Below, one piece after another: positions 1 to 11,789 of a DNA stretch of 64,000 nt. The notes below the pieces were generated by a model that ran no database searches, was not told where the DNA came from, and saw only the letters and a list, made by a program, of their open reading frames with translations. The stretch is from Ifrita kowaldi (lineage: Eukaryota; Chordata; Aves; Passeriformes; Cinclosomatidae): assembly GCA_013398055.1 (NCBI GenBank), contig VZRS01004062.1, positions 124,001-188,000 on the forward strand, read 5' to 3'. Every line of letters begins with the position of its first letter. Position 1 is the first letter of the stretch. A program made the position numbers and the translations under genes.

Positions 1-1307
1 ATTTAGCACAATTTTTTGGTTCTCTCACCGTGGAGTGTTATCAGCAACAGTACTTGTTACTATTAACCAAGTTCAATCCAGAAATATTAATGGTTTTTTT
101 TGAAATGTCAGCTTCTTCTGCCATGTTAGGGGATAAAAGTCTTCGTACTTAAAATAAACATTTCAGATGCTTCTGATTTCAAAGAAAAAAGTGTAAAATG
201 AAAACTAAATCAGTATATGAGTTTTTATATGAAAGTCATACCCTTTTTTAATACTCCCTTATGAGATTTGAATGCTATGCTTAATGTAACCCACACATGT
301 TTTCCTAGTAACACCATATTCTCATTAAATTTGTATATATTTAACAGTGATTTGTGAATTCCATTTATTTTACACAAAAACATATTCTTGTTTCAGTATA
401 GCTATTTTTTTTTATTATTCCAGTGTGTTTGGTCATTAAAAAATTAAAAATTAATTTTTATTATAGTATCTGAAACATCATCTTGTTTGTTTTCCTTTTC
501 CTTCACTTGATCTGCCAAGCAGCCCTGTATCATCACTGTTTGAAGGAGATTATTAAGAGGGATGAATAAGACTGGATGCTTACCATGAAAATTGACTCCA
601 GCTGCTTTCCTGTAGCGATAACTTTTGTTATCTCTTTATGGTTTCTTGTTCAAACAACAGAAACAAGTTGTTCGAATTCTTTCATTAGTACTTCCACTGC
701 CACAGGCTTGGGCAAAAAATACTTTGTACCTCCATAGTAAATTTTTTGTAGCAGCGATCTACAGATTTTGTACACAGATATGACACTTTAACAATGTGAA
801 ATTGTTTGGAGAATTGAAGACAACAGCATCAAAGAAGAATAAGATTACTGCATTTTCTCTTCTACTGTGTGCAGATGTTACAATGGCTAGAAATGTTCTG
901 ATATTTGAGGTGTGTGAAGTTTCATTCCTTTGTGTGTGCAAGGTGGAAAAAAGCATAGCCAAAGCAGGGCGAGACTTCGTGTGTAGCTGCTCACTCTGTA
1001 GAATACCTGAGTGCCATAGACCCTAGAGCTCTTTCCTGTCCAGTTACAGATTGCAGATGCATCTCCTTCTTTACTCGTAACTTCAAAAGCACCTGAATAG
1101 CACCTGGGCGCATCAATCCTTAGAAGCAAATGCAGGAGGAGTTGAGAGAGGTCATTGAAGGGTCAAACATGCTGCCACTTCTGGAACACATGAGCTGTAG
1201 AATGGGCTTGACTCAGTTGCCATCCTAAACCAGGTACTTACTAATTTGTATGCCATCCATATAATAACCATGCTGATGTTCCAAGTACTATTTTTGTACA
1301 TTTTGTA

Positions 1308-1313
1308 AATAAA
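1308..1313 (+). promoter_or_regulatory. Candidate polyadenylation signal AATAAA
   Basis: Canonical hexamer in the context TTTTGTAAATAAAATTATC, with a GT/T-rich element (TGTCCTGTTTG) about 30 bases downstream. It would be the proximal poly(A) site of the putative 3' UTR at the left edge. The hexamer alone is weak evidence. Confidence 0.3.
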
Positions 1314-1645
1314 ATTATCATGAGTCGCTCTGCAACAGCTGTCCTGTTTGCAGAGATGCTGAGTATCTCAGTATGAAAAAGTCATCAAGACAACCACTCT
1401 TTTTTTTTTGACCTTTTTTTTTTTTCCCACCCTAGGTTAAACAAAACTATTCAATTTAAAAGAATACACCTGGTCTGGAAATCTGTAATGCCATTAAATG
1501 CCTTATGTCTTGACACAGTGTACAACAAATTGGCATAACTTTTTTGTCCCATATTTGGGTGTACTTCATTCCCATCTGGTTATATTCTTTGATGTTCACA
1601 GTAATAACTGCCAGTCACTTGGGTCTCTTAGCTATCATCTGCACA

Positions 1646-1651
1646 AATAAA
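1646..1651 (+). promoter_or_regulatory. Candidate distal polyadenylation signal AATAAA
   Basis: A second canonical hexamer (context GCACAAATAAAACCTGAC), about 340 bases after the first. If the left edge is a 3' UTR, this could be an alternative distal poly(A) site. It could equally be chance. Confidence 0.2.
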
Positions 1652-1700
1652 ACCTGACACTGCTTTCATAAAATAATGTCAATAGTATATCAAATTCTCC

Positions 1701-2391
1701 AACATATTCCCTGCACAGCTGCACCAAGTGACAGAAGTAAAACTGCCTTCAAGCATAATTTATAAAATCGTAAGAGGAGCTCCTTTTAAAAGCAAAGCTT
1801 AGCTAACTTGTAAACAAGATGACAAATCACAAGCAGGTTGGTTTAGGTTTTATTTTCCCAGGACAGGAAAGGTCACGAGAAATATTTTTTTCTCATCTGC
1901 CTCCTCCTTACCAGAGGCAGCAATATAAACAGTGAGAATAACCAGTGAAAAGACTTATCAAAAATAAAAATAAGTTTTTATGCCTCCCACAACTTAGAAA
2001 CAAAAATATAGGAGCCGAGGGGGAGAGATGCAAGTGCTTTACAAATATGACAGGCTTTATTCTCCTTTTCATCTGATATCTGCTGTTTCTTGTTGAGTAC
2101 AGACACAATTTAGACATAGTTGCTGTTGCATTTGGGATCTTCTAATGCTTAACATATGCTCCCTACAGCTAGAGAACTTGCATATCAGTGTAGACTTCTT
2201 TCATAACTTCTTTGCCCAGCATAAGATCGCCTTTTCATAACAAAAGAACCCCTCAAAACACAAACAAGACTACCAAAAAAAAGCCCCCAAACCCCAGCAA
2301 ACCATTTGATTTACTCACCTTTATTTCAGATTAAATACCGTCATGTAAAGTAGATGTTTCTAACAGGTATTTTAGAATCAGCCTGACTTTT
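1701..2391. other. Unannotated noncoding stretch
   Basis: AT-rich sequence with short A and T runs and no recognisable gene or repeat. It ends at the left target-site duplication of the LTR that starts at 2397. Confidence 0.4.
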
Positions 2392-3043
2392 GTCAGTGCG
2401 CCGGTTTGGCCAAAATCTAGCAATATATTCTTTGAGAGCAAACCAGGTTACAACTACCCTTCTCCCCACTAGGTTTGGGAAAAAGGGAAATTTTCCTCGA
2501 AGGGAAGTGAAAGAGCTAAAAACTATTTATTTAACAAACACACCAGAAAAGGATAATAATGCTAAATAATGAAATCTCTCGCTGTAGAGAGAAACCTGGG
2601 AAAATTTCAGAGTCTTTCTGTAGGTGTGGTCTCTCTCCTCCTCAGAGCAGGGTGAGGGCCCACTCCCTCGGGCCTCGGGGAAAATTCTCCCGATGTGTTC
2701 TGATGTTGTTGAAGCAGTCCAGGAGAGAAGAAGGGAAAAAAACCAAAGTCCCAGGAAACAAAGTTCAGCTTTCTGTCTCACGTCGAGGAGAGAAGCGGAA
2801 AAAACCCCAAAAAACCGGCCGAAGAAGCAAGCAGGATGCTCCCCCCGTGCTACCGCAGCCAGAGCACGCAGAGGAGTGTAATCTCCGTGTCCTTGAGACA
2901 CTGCTTTGAAAAGTTTGCTTGGTCCTTTTTTTTTTCTTCCCTATCAAGCTCAGTTTAAAGGCACAGAAAAGGCACAAAATTACTTGTTTGGCATAAAGCA
3001 GTGATAGAGGATATACATGATGGAGTCACCCCAAGACAGTCAG
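2392..3043 (-). mobile_element. Solo LTR of an endogenous retrovirus with intact 5-bp target-site duplication
   Basis: The element runs from TG (TGCGCCGG, 2397) to CA (CCAAGACA, 3038), 642 bp, and is flanked on both sides by GTCAG (2392-2396 and 3039-3043). A perfect 5-bp duplication next to TG...CA ends is the signature of retroviral integration. Absence of internal genes means the copy was reduced to a solo LTR by recombination. The interior resembles a bird LTR family I recognise by general appearance but cannot name. The sense strand is probably minus: read that way, an AATAAA signal (complement of 2526-2531) lies about 130 bases before the 3' end, a normal R/U5 position. The open frames at 2527-2901, 2559-2909, 2624-2881 and 2765-2977 lie in this LTR and are not genes. 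Confidence 0.85.
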
Positions 3044-6000
3044 TCAAGTGTCTTTTCTAAGACAAATTATCTTTTCTATAAAAAAGATAAGAAATTTCTA
3101 CACTTGACCCTTCTGAAGCAAATATCATTACAGAGGCCTTTATCAAAAAACAACACTTCTTTAAAGATCAATTAAATATTACAAGTTACTAGACTGTAAG
3201 TTAACTATTTTGAAACCTAGGACATATTTTGGTTTATGTAAACTGAAATAATTCTAAGCCATGAACAAGTGACCTAATTAGCTCTCTGGAGAACATTAAA
3301 TGCTTGGAAAATTTTGAAACTGACACATTTTCAGCAAAGATGGTACAGTATTGATATGCAACACAAGATCATAAGGATCATGGTCATTTTCTTCCTCTTG
3401 AACTTAAATAGTCAGCTATCAATAGGTGTATTTTAAAGGAATCTGAGAAAAGAAACTTTGAACACTTATTATTACCAAATATCAAAATCCTCAGTTTAGT
3501 ACCAAGTACTCACATACAGACCAGCATCACTATCTGTGTCAGAAGAGGAGATAAGTGAGCAGTGACTGCATCTTTCTGTACCTCTGCACTTGTAATGTAA
3601 AGAAGCATTGCAATATTTTGGCAAACCACTGGAAGTGTCAATGCCTTTTGAAAGTTATCTGGGCATGCTTATCTTGGAAAATATATTCAGATGTATAGAT
3701 ATATATGTTACTAAAATGATGTGGAGTAGGACTGTTACAACGGCTGATGATCAGCTACTCAAAGCAGTCTTGACTGTGAAGCGTATAGCACAACTATACC
3801 TAAATATTATTTATCATTTTTAACAGAAAATTCAATTGCCTTTTTCTTTATGAGGCAACATTTTCTGAAAGACGAAGGAAGGATACAGGAAGACTAGAAG
3901 AATGTAGAATAAATCCTGCCTGTGGTCTCCTCACTGGTTTACAAAACTAGCTAGGTGCTGCAGAGACTGTCTTGCCCTCTCCTAAGCATCTGATGTGATG
4001 TATGTAACATCCAGCAATGGGATGTAATATTCCTGGAATCCCCTTGAACACTAGTCATAATGAGACCCTGATCTTAGTTTTCATTTCCGTACTCCACTGA
4101 AATGTAAATAATTAGTAGAAATAATAATAATAATAAGCCACTTGCTTACAGCTACTCATGACAAAGAGAGAATTTGAATTTATGTGAAAAAGTAAGGCTA
4201 GCAGCCTCTATGAGAGTAATCCACATCTCACTTTTGATTTGTAACACATGATTACTTGCACTGCAATGTGCCATATTTGTAAAGTCAATGGTTAAGTGGC
4301 ATTTACAGTGACTAATGTAGGAGCATACAAATAATGCTTGTTTGTAGAAGTGTCTTGCAATGTTAAGATTTACCAACAATTCAGAGTAGCGAACACAAGG
4401 AAAGTTAGTGAGCAGCTATGACGAACTATTTCTGTATGGACTGACAATTACGCAGAGGTTTCAGCAGCTGTTCCTTAGCTCTTAAAAAATACTTTATGAG
4501 ATAGCATAACTTGGTTTGGTTTTTTTGTTGCTTTCTTTCTCCAAAACTGGGCAGAACACTGTTCATAAACTCCATATTTCAACTATAAACATGGCATGTT
4601 CTCAGTATGAATAGGTGGAATTACAGTGATCAATTACCTCGGAATAATCTACATCCTGAAGCCCAGAAGATAGCATTAATCTTGATTGGTTGGCTCAGTT
4701 AGGGACTGTGACTGCAAAACTTATTACCTTCCCTCCCTTCAAGGGATGAAGTCATTTTACATCAATTTTGAGCTGATGGCATAATTTTTCTATCTAGCCA
4801 GTGAGATTTGGAAGTCGTTCTATGTTTTTTTTTTTCTCCTCTTGAGGAAGAATAGGTATAACGCAGTCCTGTTATTAATTTAGAATATACCAAGGAGGCT
4901 GGAGAGGAAACCTGTGAATTGAGAAGGCAAAATAATACTTCTATAAAAGAGTTTAAAATTCTGCAGCTGGGGCTTTAAAATCTTTCTCTCTGAGGTGTGA
5001 CTCATTTAGATTTTCAAAACTGATAAGTTTATGGTTATGTTTTCCTGATTTTTATGGCAACTTATTGCAGCACACTGATACTGTGGCATGGTGGATAAAC
5101 AACACAGAGATATTTCTTCATGTCCAGGGTTCCTTAAGAGCTTCAGCATCCTGTGGTTCATGAGAAAATATCTCAATAAAGATTGGTAGGATAGGATCTT
5201 TCTAAATTCTAGGACCTCTATGGATAGGCCAGACAGGATCCTGTCAAGCATGGCATGAGCTACGAATGGCACATTCTGTACATGGGCAGAGGATGAGGAC
5301 TTGATGACTCTTATTTCCAAGAGCCTCTGGCCAGTATGACACTGTTGCTTGGATGGTATGATCTGTCATCACTGTTTATTCCTTAGGCTTTTGATAATAA
5401 TAAGTATCAGTAGAATTTTCTGAGTGATATGTGTTTTGCCTGCCTTCCTCAAGAAAGTGATAGTAGCTCTCACATATTAACAATGCAAGGAAAGTAAGGA
5501 AAGCCTGAAAATGTGGTTTAGATGAACTACTGTCATTACACACTAGATAGTTCATGAGAGCTGGGCAAAGCTTAGACCTCAGAAAAAGAAAAAAAGCATC
5601 TGAGTACTACAGATTCACAGGTTGGGCAGCAACTGGTGTGCAATTAATTAATACCTGGCTGCTGGAACTGGGCATTGTTAGTTGAATTAAAGACCATGGC
5701 ACTAAAACTATCTTCTTAAACTCTCAACATCTTTTAGTACAATCATTCTGTCAATGCCTTTTAGCTGCAGTTGTTCCTACCACAATGTTTCTCTGTGCTA
5801 TGTGAACTCTGTGGCTAGTCTTGAAGTGGTTTTTTGAATAAATGCCAATTTAACACATTTAGTCATTATTTTTTCCATCATTGTAAGTTCTAGCATAAAA
5901 GACACATGGAGAGCTGCTGTTATTGTTTTCAAGCTTTTTTTTTTCCCCATAGCTTGTCAAGTGTGGCCTGATTTTGCAGAAAAGCTGAATGTCATACTCA

Positions 6001-6210
6001 GCCTCTGAGGGTTGAAAACTCCTTCTAGACATCCAGTTGCATCCGAAACAACATGGCTTAGCCAGCAGCAGATTGACCTAGAAGCAAATTACTATAAATT
6101 GCAGCATACCCATTGAAGATGTTTATTGATAGCTGGGTAATTGCAAAACATCGTCTAATATTAGATACAGAATTAAACTCTAAAGATAACCTGGATACGA
6201 AGTTAAAACC

Positions 6211-6233
6211 AAAAAAAAAAAAAGAAAAAAAAA
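6211..6233. repeat. A-rich tract (A13-G-A9)
   Basis: Thirteen A, one G, nine A, followed by GAGAGAC. A simple low-complexity tract. No element body with retrotransposon features is recognisable upstream. Confidence 0.7.
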
Positions 6234-6923
6234 GAGAGACTAGGCATTCAAGGCACCTCGATTAGACATTGAGAATATCCATTATACATTTATAAAACAA
6301 ATTCCTTATACCTCATGTAAAACAATTAAGGCATCGAGGATGAATTGTAGCACAGCAGTACATCTAACACTCATATTTAGCTCTACCCTGATTTACCATG
6401 CTCCTAAAGATAATGTAGACTTCCTAAAATGTTTAATTTCACTTTGTACTTGTACGTTATCATTCCTGCATGTTTTTTCCCTCCTTCATTGCAACCAACT
6501 TCTTGCAGCCTAAGCATCTAGTTCTAACTACCTGAGGCAGAGCTTTTCAGTTTCCTCCATTACCAAGTTCTGTGGCTGCTCTCATATAAACTTCCCTATT
6601 GTGTGCACCCCAGATAATTTCTCTGAGTTTCAATGACTTATGTAAATAAGTCAGATATTAAAATTAACCGTCATTCATGTATTATTCTGTACATATACTT
6701 GCATAAATACATATTCCTAGGCCTAAAATACATCAGTTACTTCATTAATATAACTGACGACATAACAGAGACGCATCACTCATTTCGAGCTCATTGATTT
6801 AGAATACCTCAATTTAAAGTAATTATTTTTGCCCTTTCTGTCCTATCCTGGTGTTATCTATCCATTCTTGTACACTTGTCAGTATTGAAAATGTGTATTT
6901 TTTCCATGTGTTTATATTTGCTG

Positions 6924-6971
6924 TATTATACTATATATAGTATATTTATATATACTATATATAGTATAATA
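6924..6971. repeat. Perfect AT-rich inverted repeat (22-bp arms, 4-base loop)
   Basis: The left arm (6924-6945) and right arm (6950-6971) are exact reverse complements over 22 bases, separated by TTAT at 6946-6949. Each arm also contains the self-complementary core ACTATATATAGT. The sequence could form a hairpin or cruciform. Nothing links it to a gene. Confidence 0.9.
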
Positions 6972-7089
6972 TATCTAGTATATTTGCTATTATATACTCC
7001 AGAAAAAGATCTTCTCTGATTTTTCTCTTCCCTTTCTTCCTCTACTGTGTTTTGACCCTGTCTCTTTCCCTGTCACAGTTTTAGGACTT

Positions 7090-7238
7090 AATGGAATCTT
7101 CATCCCTGAAAACCAGACTAGATAAAAGCCCTGAGTAACCAAGTGTGATATGACCCCTGATACTGCTTCAAGCAGTTGTCTAAATGAGATGACTTCAAGA
7201 TATCCCTTCCAACCTGAGTTATCCTATGATGCTATGAT
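7090..7238 (+). mobile_element. CR1 LINE 3' end, old and diverged
   Basis: The order of blocks matches the CR1 3' UTR: a GGAATCTTCATCCCTG-type block, GCCCTGAGTAACC, a GATGACTTC block, CCCTTCCAACCTGAGTTAT, then CCTATGATGCTATGAT at the terminus. CR1 is a non-LTR retrotransposon that usually leaves 5' truncated copies ending in 8-bp repeats without a poly(A) tail. No reverse transcriptase frame is present. The many mismatches to the usual CR1 tail suggest an old copy. Confidence 0.85.
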
Positions 7239-10200
7239 CTGAGTCACTTTAATCCTTCATGCAAAGCAAGCCATCCTTTTCCAATTATAGCATTAAAGAG
7301 CACAGCAGTTAATGACAGTAGCAGCAGGGACTGGAGGCGGCCTCCTCTATGGCATCTGCCAGATGTGCTCTCTGCACCTGGTGGAAGTGCAGTGTGATGT
7401 GCAACTCCACTGGCATACAGGATGTCATTCTTGATCTCTCTGGTATAGCTCCTGTCTCATTCGGGGCTTTACACAAAGAGCGCTCTCCTCACCCTTTTTG
7501 TCTTCCTATTATGCTGCATGTGACTCTTATCCACAGTTCAAGGCTTCCCTTGGAGACAAAAATTATTGCCCAGGCTTAAGCTTTCCTATGGTGCTCACAA
7601 GTACAGTATGTGCTAGAAACTGTGATGCAGCCTAAGAATAAGTCCTATATTTGCATTTCTATAGCATTCAACAACACACAGCATGGTAAAGGCAGACTTG
7701 AGGCAATCCTCAGGAACAAACGTGCAGCATTCAGCACCACACCGTGCTTTAACTCCCCTATGAGAGAGCCCTTTGGAATAAGTTTATCTCCTATCTAAGA
7801 AGAGAATGCAGATGTGTAAATTTCTGAATGAGCATAGACACTAATATTTTCTCCCACCATCCTGTGAGGCTCTGCTCTGTGCCGTCTACACAGAGAAAGA
7901 GAGGTGCCCTCCAGCTCTTCAACCCATACCACCTTTCCTCCTCATCATCCTCTCATGCCACAGGAGAGCCATATCACCTGGGCTCCATGCTCTTCAGTCC
8001 CTTAGAAGACCCTCTTCATACACCACATAGACAAATTCCTCCTTTCTTCTTTTTTTTTTCCTCAGATGTTAGCAGAAGCTCAGACAGGAAAAGGGAACCT
8101 AAATGAGGGAACCAATCCATCCAACTCCTTGTTCTTGCAGTTAAGAATTTTATATGCATCCTAGTGACTGCAGCTACTTTATCATATAACACAATGCCTA
8201 AAAGTATTTTTCTTAACTGCCACTGTTCAATTTCTTTAGTTACCAGTACCCAGAAATCTCTAGGTAAATTTCTTTACTACAAAGCTGAAAAGTCTTCAAT
8301 CATTGTCATGTATTTCAGAATACTATTTTACAATTCCAAGGCTCTAACTTTAAAATATTGGCCTACGGCTCTTTGACATGAACATTTTTAAGACCTGCTG
8401 GAAACTCTGAAGGGAACAACACTTTCACAAGTAAAAAGGATGTTAACTAACTAATGATTATATTTTTATAATACTTTTTAACCAACTTAAGAGTTGACTG
8501 TGCTGGAAGAACTATGCACCATAGCATATCTCTTGCCTTTGGCAAGAGAAGGGGAACTTCTACATCAAAGAGCAGAACCTCAAAAGATTTAGTTGTGCTT
8601 AGATAATGATCATCTTAGTGATTCAATGGTTGCTCTACTTCAAGGATGACCATACATCTGGATCCCTTTGTTCTATCCATTTACTTTTGCAGAAAGTGAG
8701 CTGAAAGAACCGCTTCCTCCACCTTTAGAAACTTCCATGGTGTGGGTTGGGGCAGGGGGGTTGTTGTTTGTTTTTGGGGGAGGGGTTTTGCCTTGTTTTG
8801 TTTTTTGGAGTGAAAGAACAAGCTGATTAGTAACCTATAGATTTTCAGGTAAACCTTTATGAGATATATTTCCCAGAGCAATTCTGTTAGAATTTGCTTC
8901 AAGTAAGTTGAACATCTGCATATCAGAAAGCAAATAAACCCTGAGTTAACACTTGTGAAAATCAAAGCAAACATTACTACAAAACAGCACTCATTACTTT
9001 TTTCTACTTGGTAAGACAATATTATTTTGAAGAAATCATCTTGGGAGGAAGCAACCCTTCAAATGTCTTTTCATATCTACGTCACAGTCATTTTTTCAGC
9101 TACGGGTAGTCTAACAGAGTTCAAAAGTATTAGTCTATTGTTAAATGTTAATTCTATAGAATGACATCAAGCATATTCCATAGCTATTGCTTTTATTGTG
9201 TTATTAATACAGTTCAACTTCGCAGGTCCTATGTAAAGACACGCTGTGTGCAGTCTGTATACGTGCCAACTCAGGAAGTCAAGAAACTCTATGTTCTTTT
9301 CACAGACTAGCACAAAGCAATACTTTTTCTTCTTTGATTAGCACAATATTATATTAATGTCTTCCAGTCAAAGAAAAACTACTATATATCTTATACAAGC
9401 TTAATAAACACTGTAAAATACATGTATTACATGTGAACTGTGTAGCACGCATGACTTCAGATATGGATGTGTATCCTGCTTGTTAAAGTGATTCAGGGAA
9501 TAGACTGGAAGATATTGTTGCTATACATTGGTTTTCTTTTCATAAAAATTGTAAGCGCTTCTCTGTGAAGAGATGAGAAGACCACCAGTGTGCATCACCG
9601 GAATCTCCTTCCAGGAAGACCCTGAGTGTTGTCAGAAAGTTAGGAATTTGGGGAAAGTCTCTGAGTGCGTGATGTGGGCTGTAGTCTCCTGTCCTCCCTC
9701 TAGTCAAAAAAATTTAAAAGAAGGAAAAGGTTTCTACATAGTCTCAAGCTTTTCCAGACTTCTGGTTGTATTGCTTAAAAAGAAATCAAAATAATTGACT
9801 AAGGATGGGGAGTGGGGATGTGGCTGTAAATCCTAATTGGATTTGATCCTGTCCACAAACTGAAATGGTCACCTCAGTCTGAAATCAAAAGAAAGATGAG
9901 TTTTTCCTGCTTAAATGGTATAAATTTTTGAAAAGTGCTTCCTGGGGAGATTTCCTTAGAAACTCAATCAGATGTACTTAATCACCAAATCAGGTGTTCA
10001 TAATAAGGCTGAGAGAATTTGGTTTGNAAAAGGCAACCTCCACGTTTTTGTTTTCTTTCAAAGAAAAGCTAAAACACAAAATTAATTATATGAACTGATC
10101 TGTGAGTGATGAAGTCTTACTAGGGTTGCTATTGAACTTGTGCCCAGCTACTGAAAATAACAGGAAAAAAAAATTTTTTTATTTTCGCATACCAGCAAAT

Positions 10201-10593
10201 AGTCCAAGGGTTAGGAAACATTTGCAGAAACCCAACAACCTCGCAAATAACAACAGAAGCCTGTAATGCAATTGAACAAAAAGTTCAATAATGTTAAAGA
10301 TCCTTTGCCCAGGGTTATCAGATCTAATGAGCAAATAAATGCTAATAGATCAAAGTCTAGCTGGGCCTGAAAAGCCTAAGAAATTTCCATAGCAAAACAA
10401 GAGACATCCATAGACTTACACTACAGTTGCTGCTGATGTATCTAGCTCAAAAGTTCAGCTAAATTCCATGTATAAGACAACCCCGTAAAAAAGCTGAACT
10501 AAGAAGAAAATAGCAGGTAAAATCTGATAGATGCAGATGATTTATGGTAACCGTATTGTGTTTGTATGGCTAAGCTTTGGTAGCGGGGGGGGG
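7239..10593. other. Unique-looking noncoding DNA
   Basis: No recognisable coding exon or dispersed repeat. It contains a G/T-rich block at 8743-8786 and an N at 10027. The open frames at 7349-7579, 7828-8106, 8681-9019 and 9573-9794 show no family resemblance. Confidence 0.4.
8743..8786 (+). repeat. G/T-rich low-complexity block
   Basis: The + strand has G runs of 3, 4, 6, 5 and 4 separated by short T-rich spacers, one of them about 15 bases. It continues into GTTTTG-type repeats to about 8817. It is a low-complexity block that could form a G-quadruplex in part. Confidence 0.6.
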
Positions 10594-10870
10594 CTGCAAG
10601 GGGGTCTACAAGGGTGGCTTCTGTGAGNGAGGGACTTTTTACAAGATGTAGGGACTAGACAAGTGGGAATGGATCCAAACTAAAAAAGCATCCATTTAGA
10701 TTAGAGGTTAGGAGGAAGTTCTTTGTTGTGAGGGTGGTGAGGAACTTGAATACGTGCCCAGAGAAGTTGTGGATGCCCCATCCCCATAGGTGTTCAAGGC
10801 CAACCTTGGATGAAGCCCTAAGCAACCTGGTCNCAAAGACAGAGGTGCTGCTGGTCAAGGTTGGGCCAAT
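10594..10870 (+). mobile_element. CR1 LINE 3' fragment, missing its terminus
   Basis: Blocks in CR1 order: GAGGGACTTTTTACAAG, a GACAAGTGGGAATGGATCC-type block, GGAGGAAGTTCTTTGTTGTG, AGGGTGGTGAGGAACTTG, CCCAGAGAAGTTGTGGATGC, GAAGCCCTAAGCAACCTGG. The terminal CCTTCCAAC and ATTCTATGAT blocks are absent. An LTR follows within a few bases, and the missing tail does not resume after it. Two N bases (10628, 10834) lie in this copy. It is transposon 3' sequence, not coding. Confidence 0.85.
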
Positions 10871-10871
10871 T

Positions 10872-11789
10872 ACAAATGGTGATAACACTTCTGTGATAAC
10901 ATATTTAAGAAGAAAAAGATTTTTAAAAAATTGTTGCGCGCTTGAAATTGCAGAGGGAGAAGAGCAGGGTGAGAACACGTGAGATAACTCTGCAGACTCC
11001 AAGGCCAGTGCAGAAGGAAGGGGAGCAGGTGCTCCAGGTGCCAGAGCTGAGATTCCCCTCCAGCTGGAGGTGAAGACCACAGTGAAGCAGCTGTGCCCCT
11101 GAAGCCCATGGAGATCCATGGGGGATGCAGAGATCCACCTGCAGTCTGTGGAGAACCCTATGCCAGAGCAGGTGGATGACTGCTGAGAGGGGGCTGTGAC
11201 CCTGTGGGAGGCCTGTAGAGAGAGAAGCCATGCAGCAGCATTGAAGGACTGCACCCCGTGGAAGGGTGACCCACACTGCAGGAGTTTTGGGAGGACTGTT
11301 GCCCACAGGATTGACTCATGCTGCAGGAGTTCGCAGAGATTTGTCACTCATGAGCTGGAGTCACACTGGAGAAGTTCATGGACAGCTGTGTCCTGTGGGA
11401 GGAACCCCACGAGGCAGCAGAGGAATGACTCCTCTCCCTAAGCAGTGGGAGAAACCTCGTGTGTTGACTTGACCATGCTTCCCATTCCCTGTCTTCCTGC
11501 GATGCTGGGGGAGGAGGTAGAGCTGGGAAGGAGGGAGTGGGTGGAAGGTGTTTGTAAGGTTTTTATTTCACATGATCCTGCTCTGATTTTGTTAGTAATA
11601 AATTTAATTAATATCTCTAATTCAAGCCTGTTTTGCCTGTGATGGTATTCGGTGAGTGATCTCTCCAGGTCCTTAGCTCATGAACTTTTCATTATCCCTT
11701 CTCTCATCTGTCCCGCTGCAGAGGGGAGTGATAGAGAGTTTTGATGGGTGCCTGTAATCCAGCCAGAGTCGACACACTACAGCAACAAA
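10872..11789 (+). mobile_element. LTR of an endogenous retrovirus, probably solo, with candidate 5-bp duplication
   Basis: I recognise the interior as a GC-richer bird LTR type with degenerate repeated GAAGGACTGCACCCCGTGGA-like blocks. AATAAA lies at 11597-11602, and a CCCGCTGCAGAGGGGAGTG block and a CCAGCCAGAGTCGAC block lie near the 3' end. The + orientation follows from the position of AATAAA. If the LTR runs from TG (10877) to CA (11784), the flanks are ACAAA (10872-10876) and ACAAA (11785-11789). The exact end is less certain than for the other LTRs, because the family end could instead be the CA at 11781, which leaves no duplication. The 230-codon minus frame at 10655-11347 starts at GTG, runs through both CR1 and LTR, and is not a gene. 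Confidence 0.75.

Larger units (their letters stand above)
1..1700 (+). other. Possible 3' untranslated region at the left edge of the window
   Basis: No frame here reads as protein. The sequence is AT-rich and T-run-rich and ends in two well-formed polyadenylation signals, AATAAA at 1308-1313 and AATAAA at 1646-1651. Each is followed within tens of bases by T/GT-rich sequence (TGTCCTGTTTG after the first). This matches the end of a long vertebrate 3' UTR whose coding exons would lie to the left. I do not recognise the gene. The open frame at 796-1026 starts at GTG and has no recognisable domain. The alternative is ordinary intergenic DNA with chance AATAAA hexamers, which are common in AT-rich sequence. 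Confidence 0.3.
3044..7089. other. Unique-looking noncoding DNA between LTR and CR1
   Basis: AT-rich, with no recognisable exon or dispersed repeat. It holds a short (AAT)n run at about 4121-4136, an A-rich tract at 6211-6233 and the inverted repeat at 6924-6971. The longest open frame (5006-5320, minus, 104 codons) has no recognisable domain. Confidence 0.4.

Noticed and set aside
2527..2977. Overlapping open frames on both strands with Arg/Lys-rich or Ser-rich translations
   Set aside because: They lie wholly inside the solo LTR at 2397-3038 and have no retroviral protein features.
10655..11347. A 230-codon minus-strand open frame, the longest in the window
   Set aside because: It starts at GTG, contains an undetermined residue, and runs through both a CR1 fragment and an LTR. 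It is a shadow of GC-richer repeat sequence.
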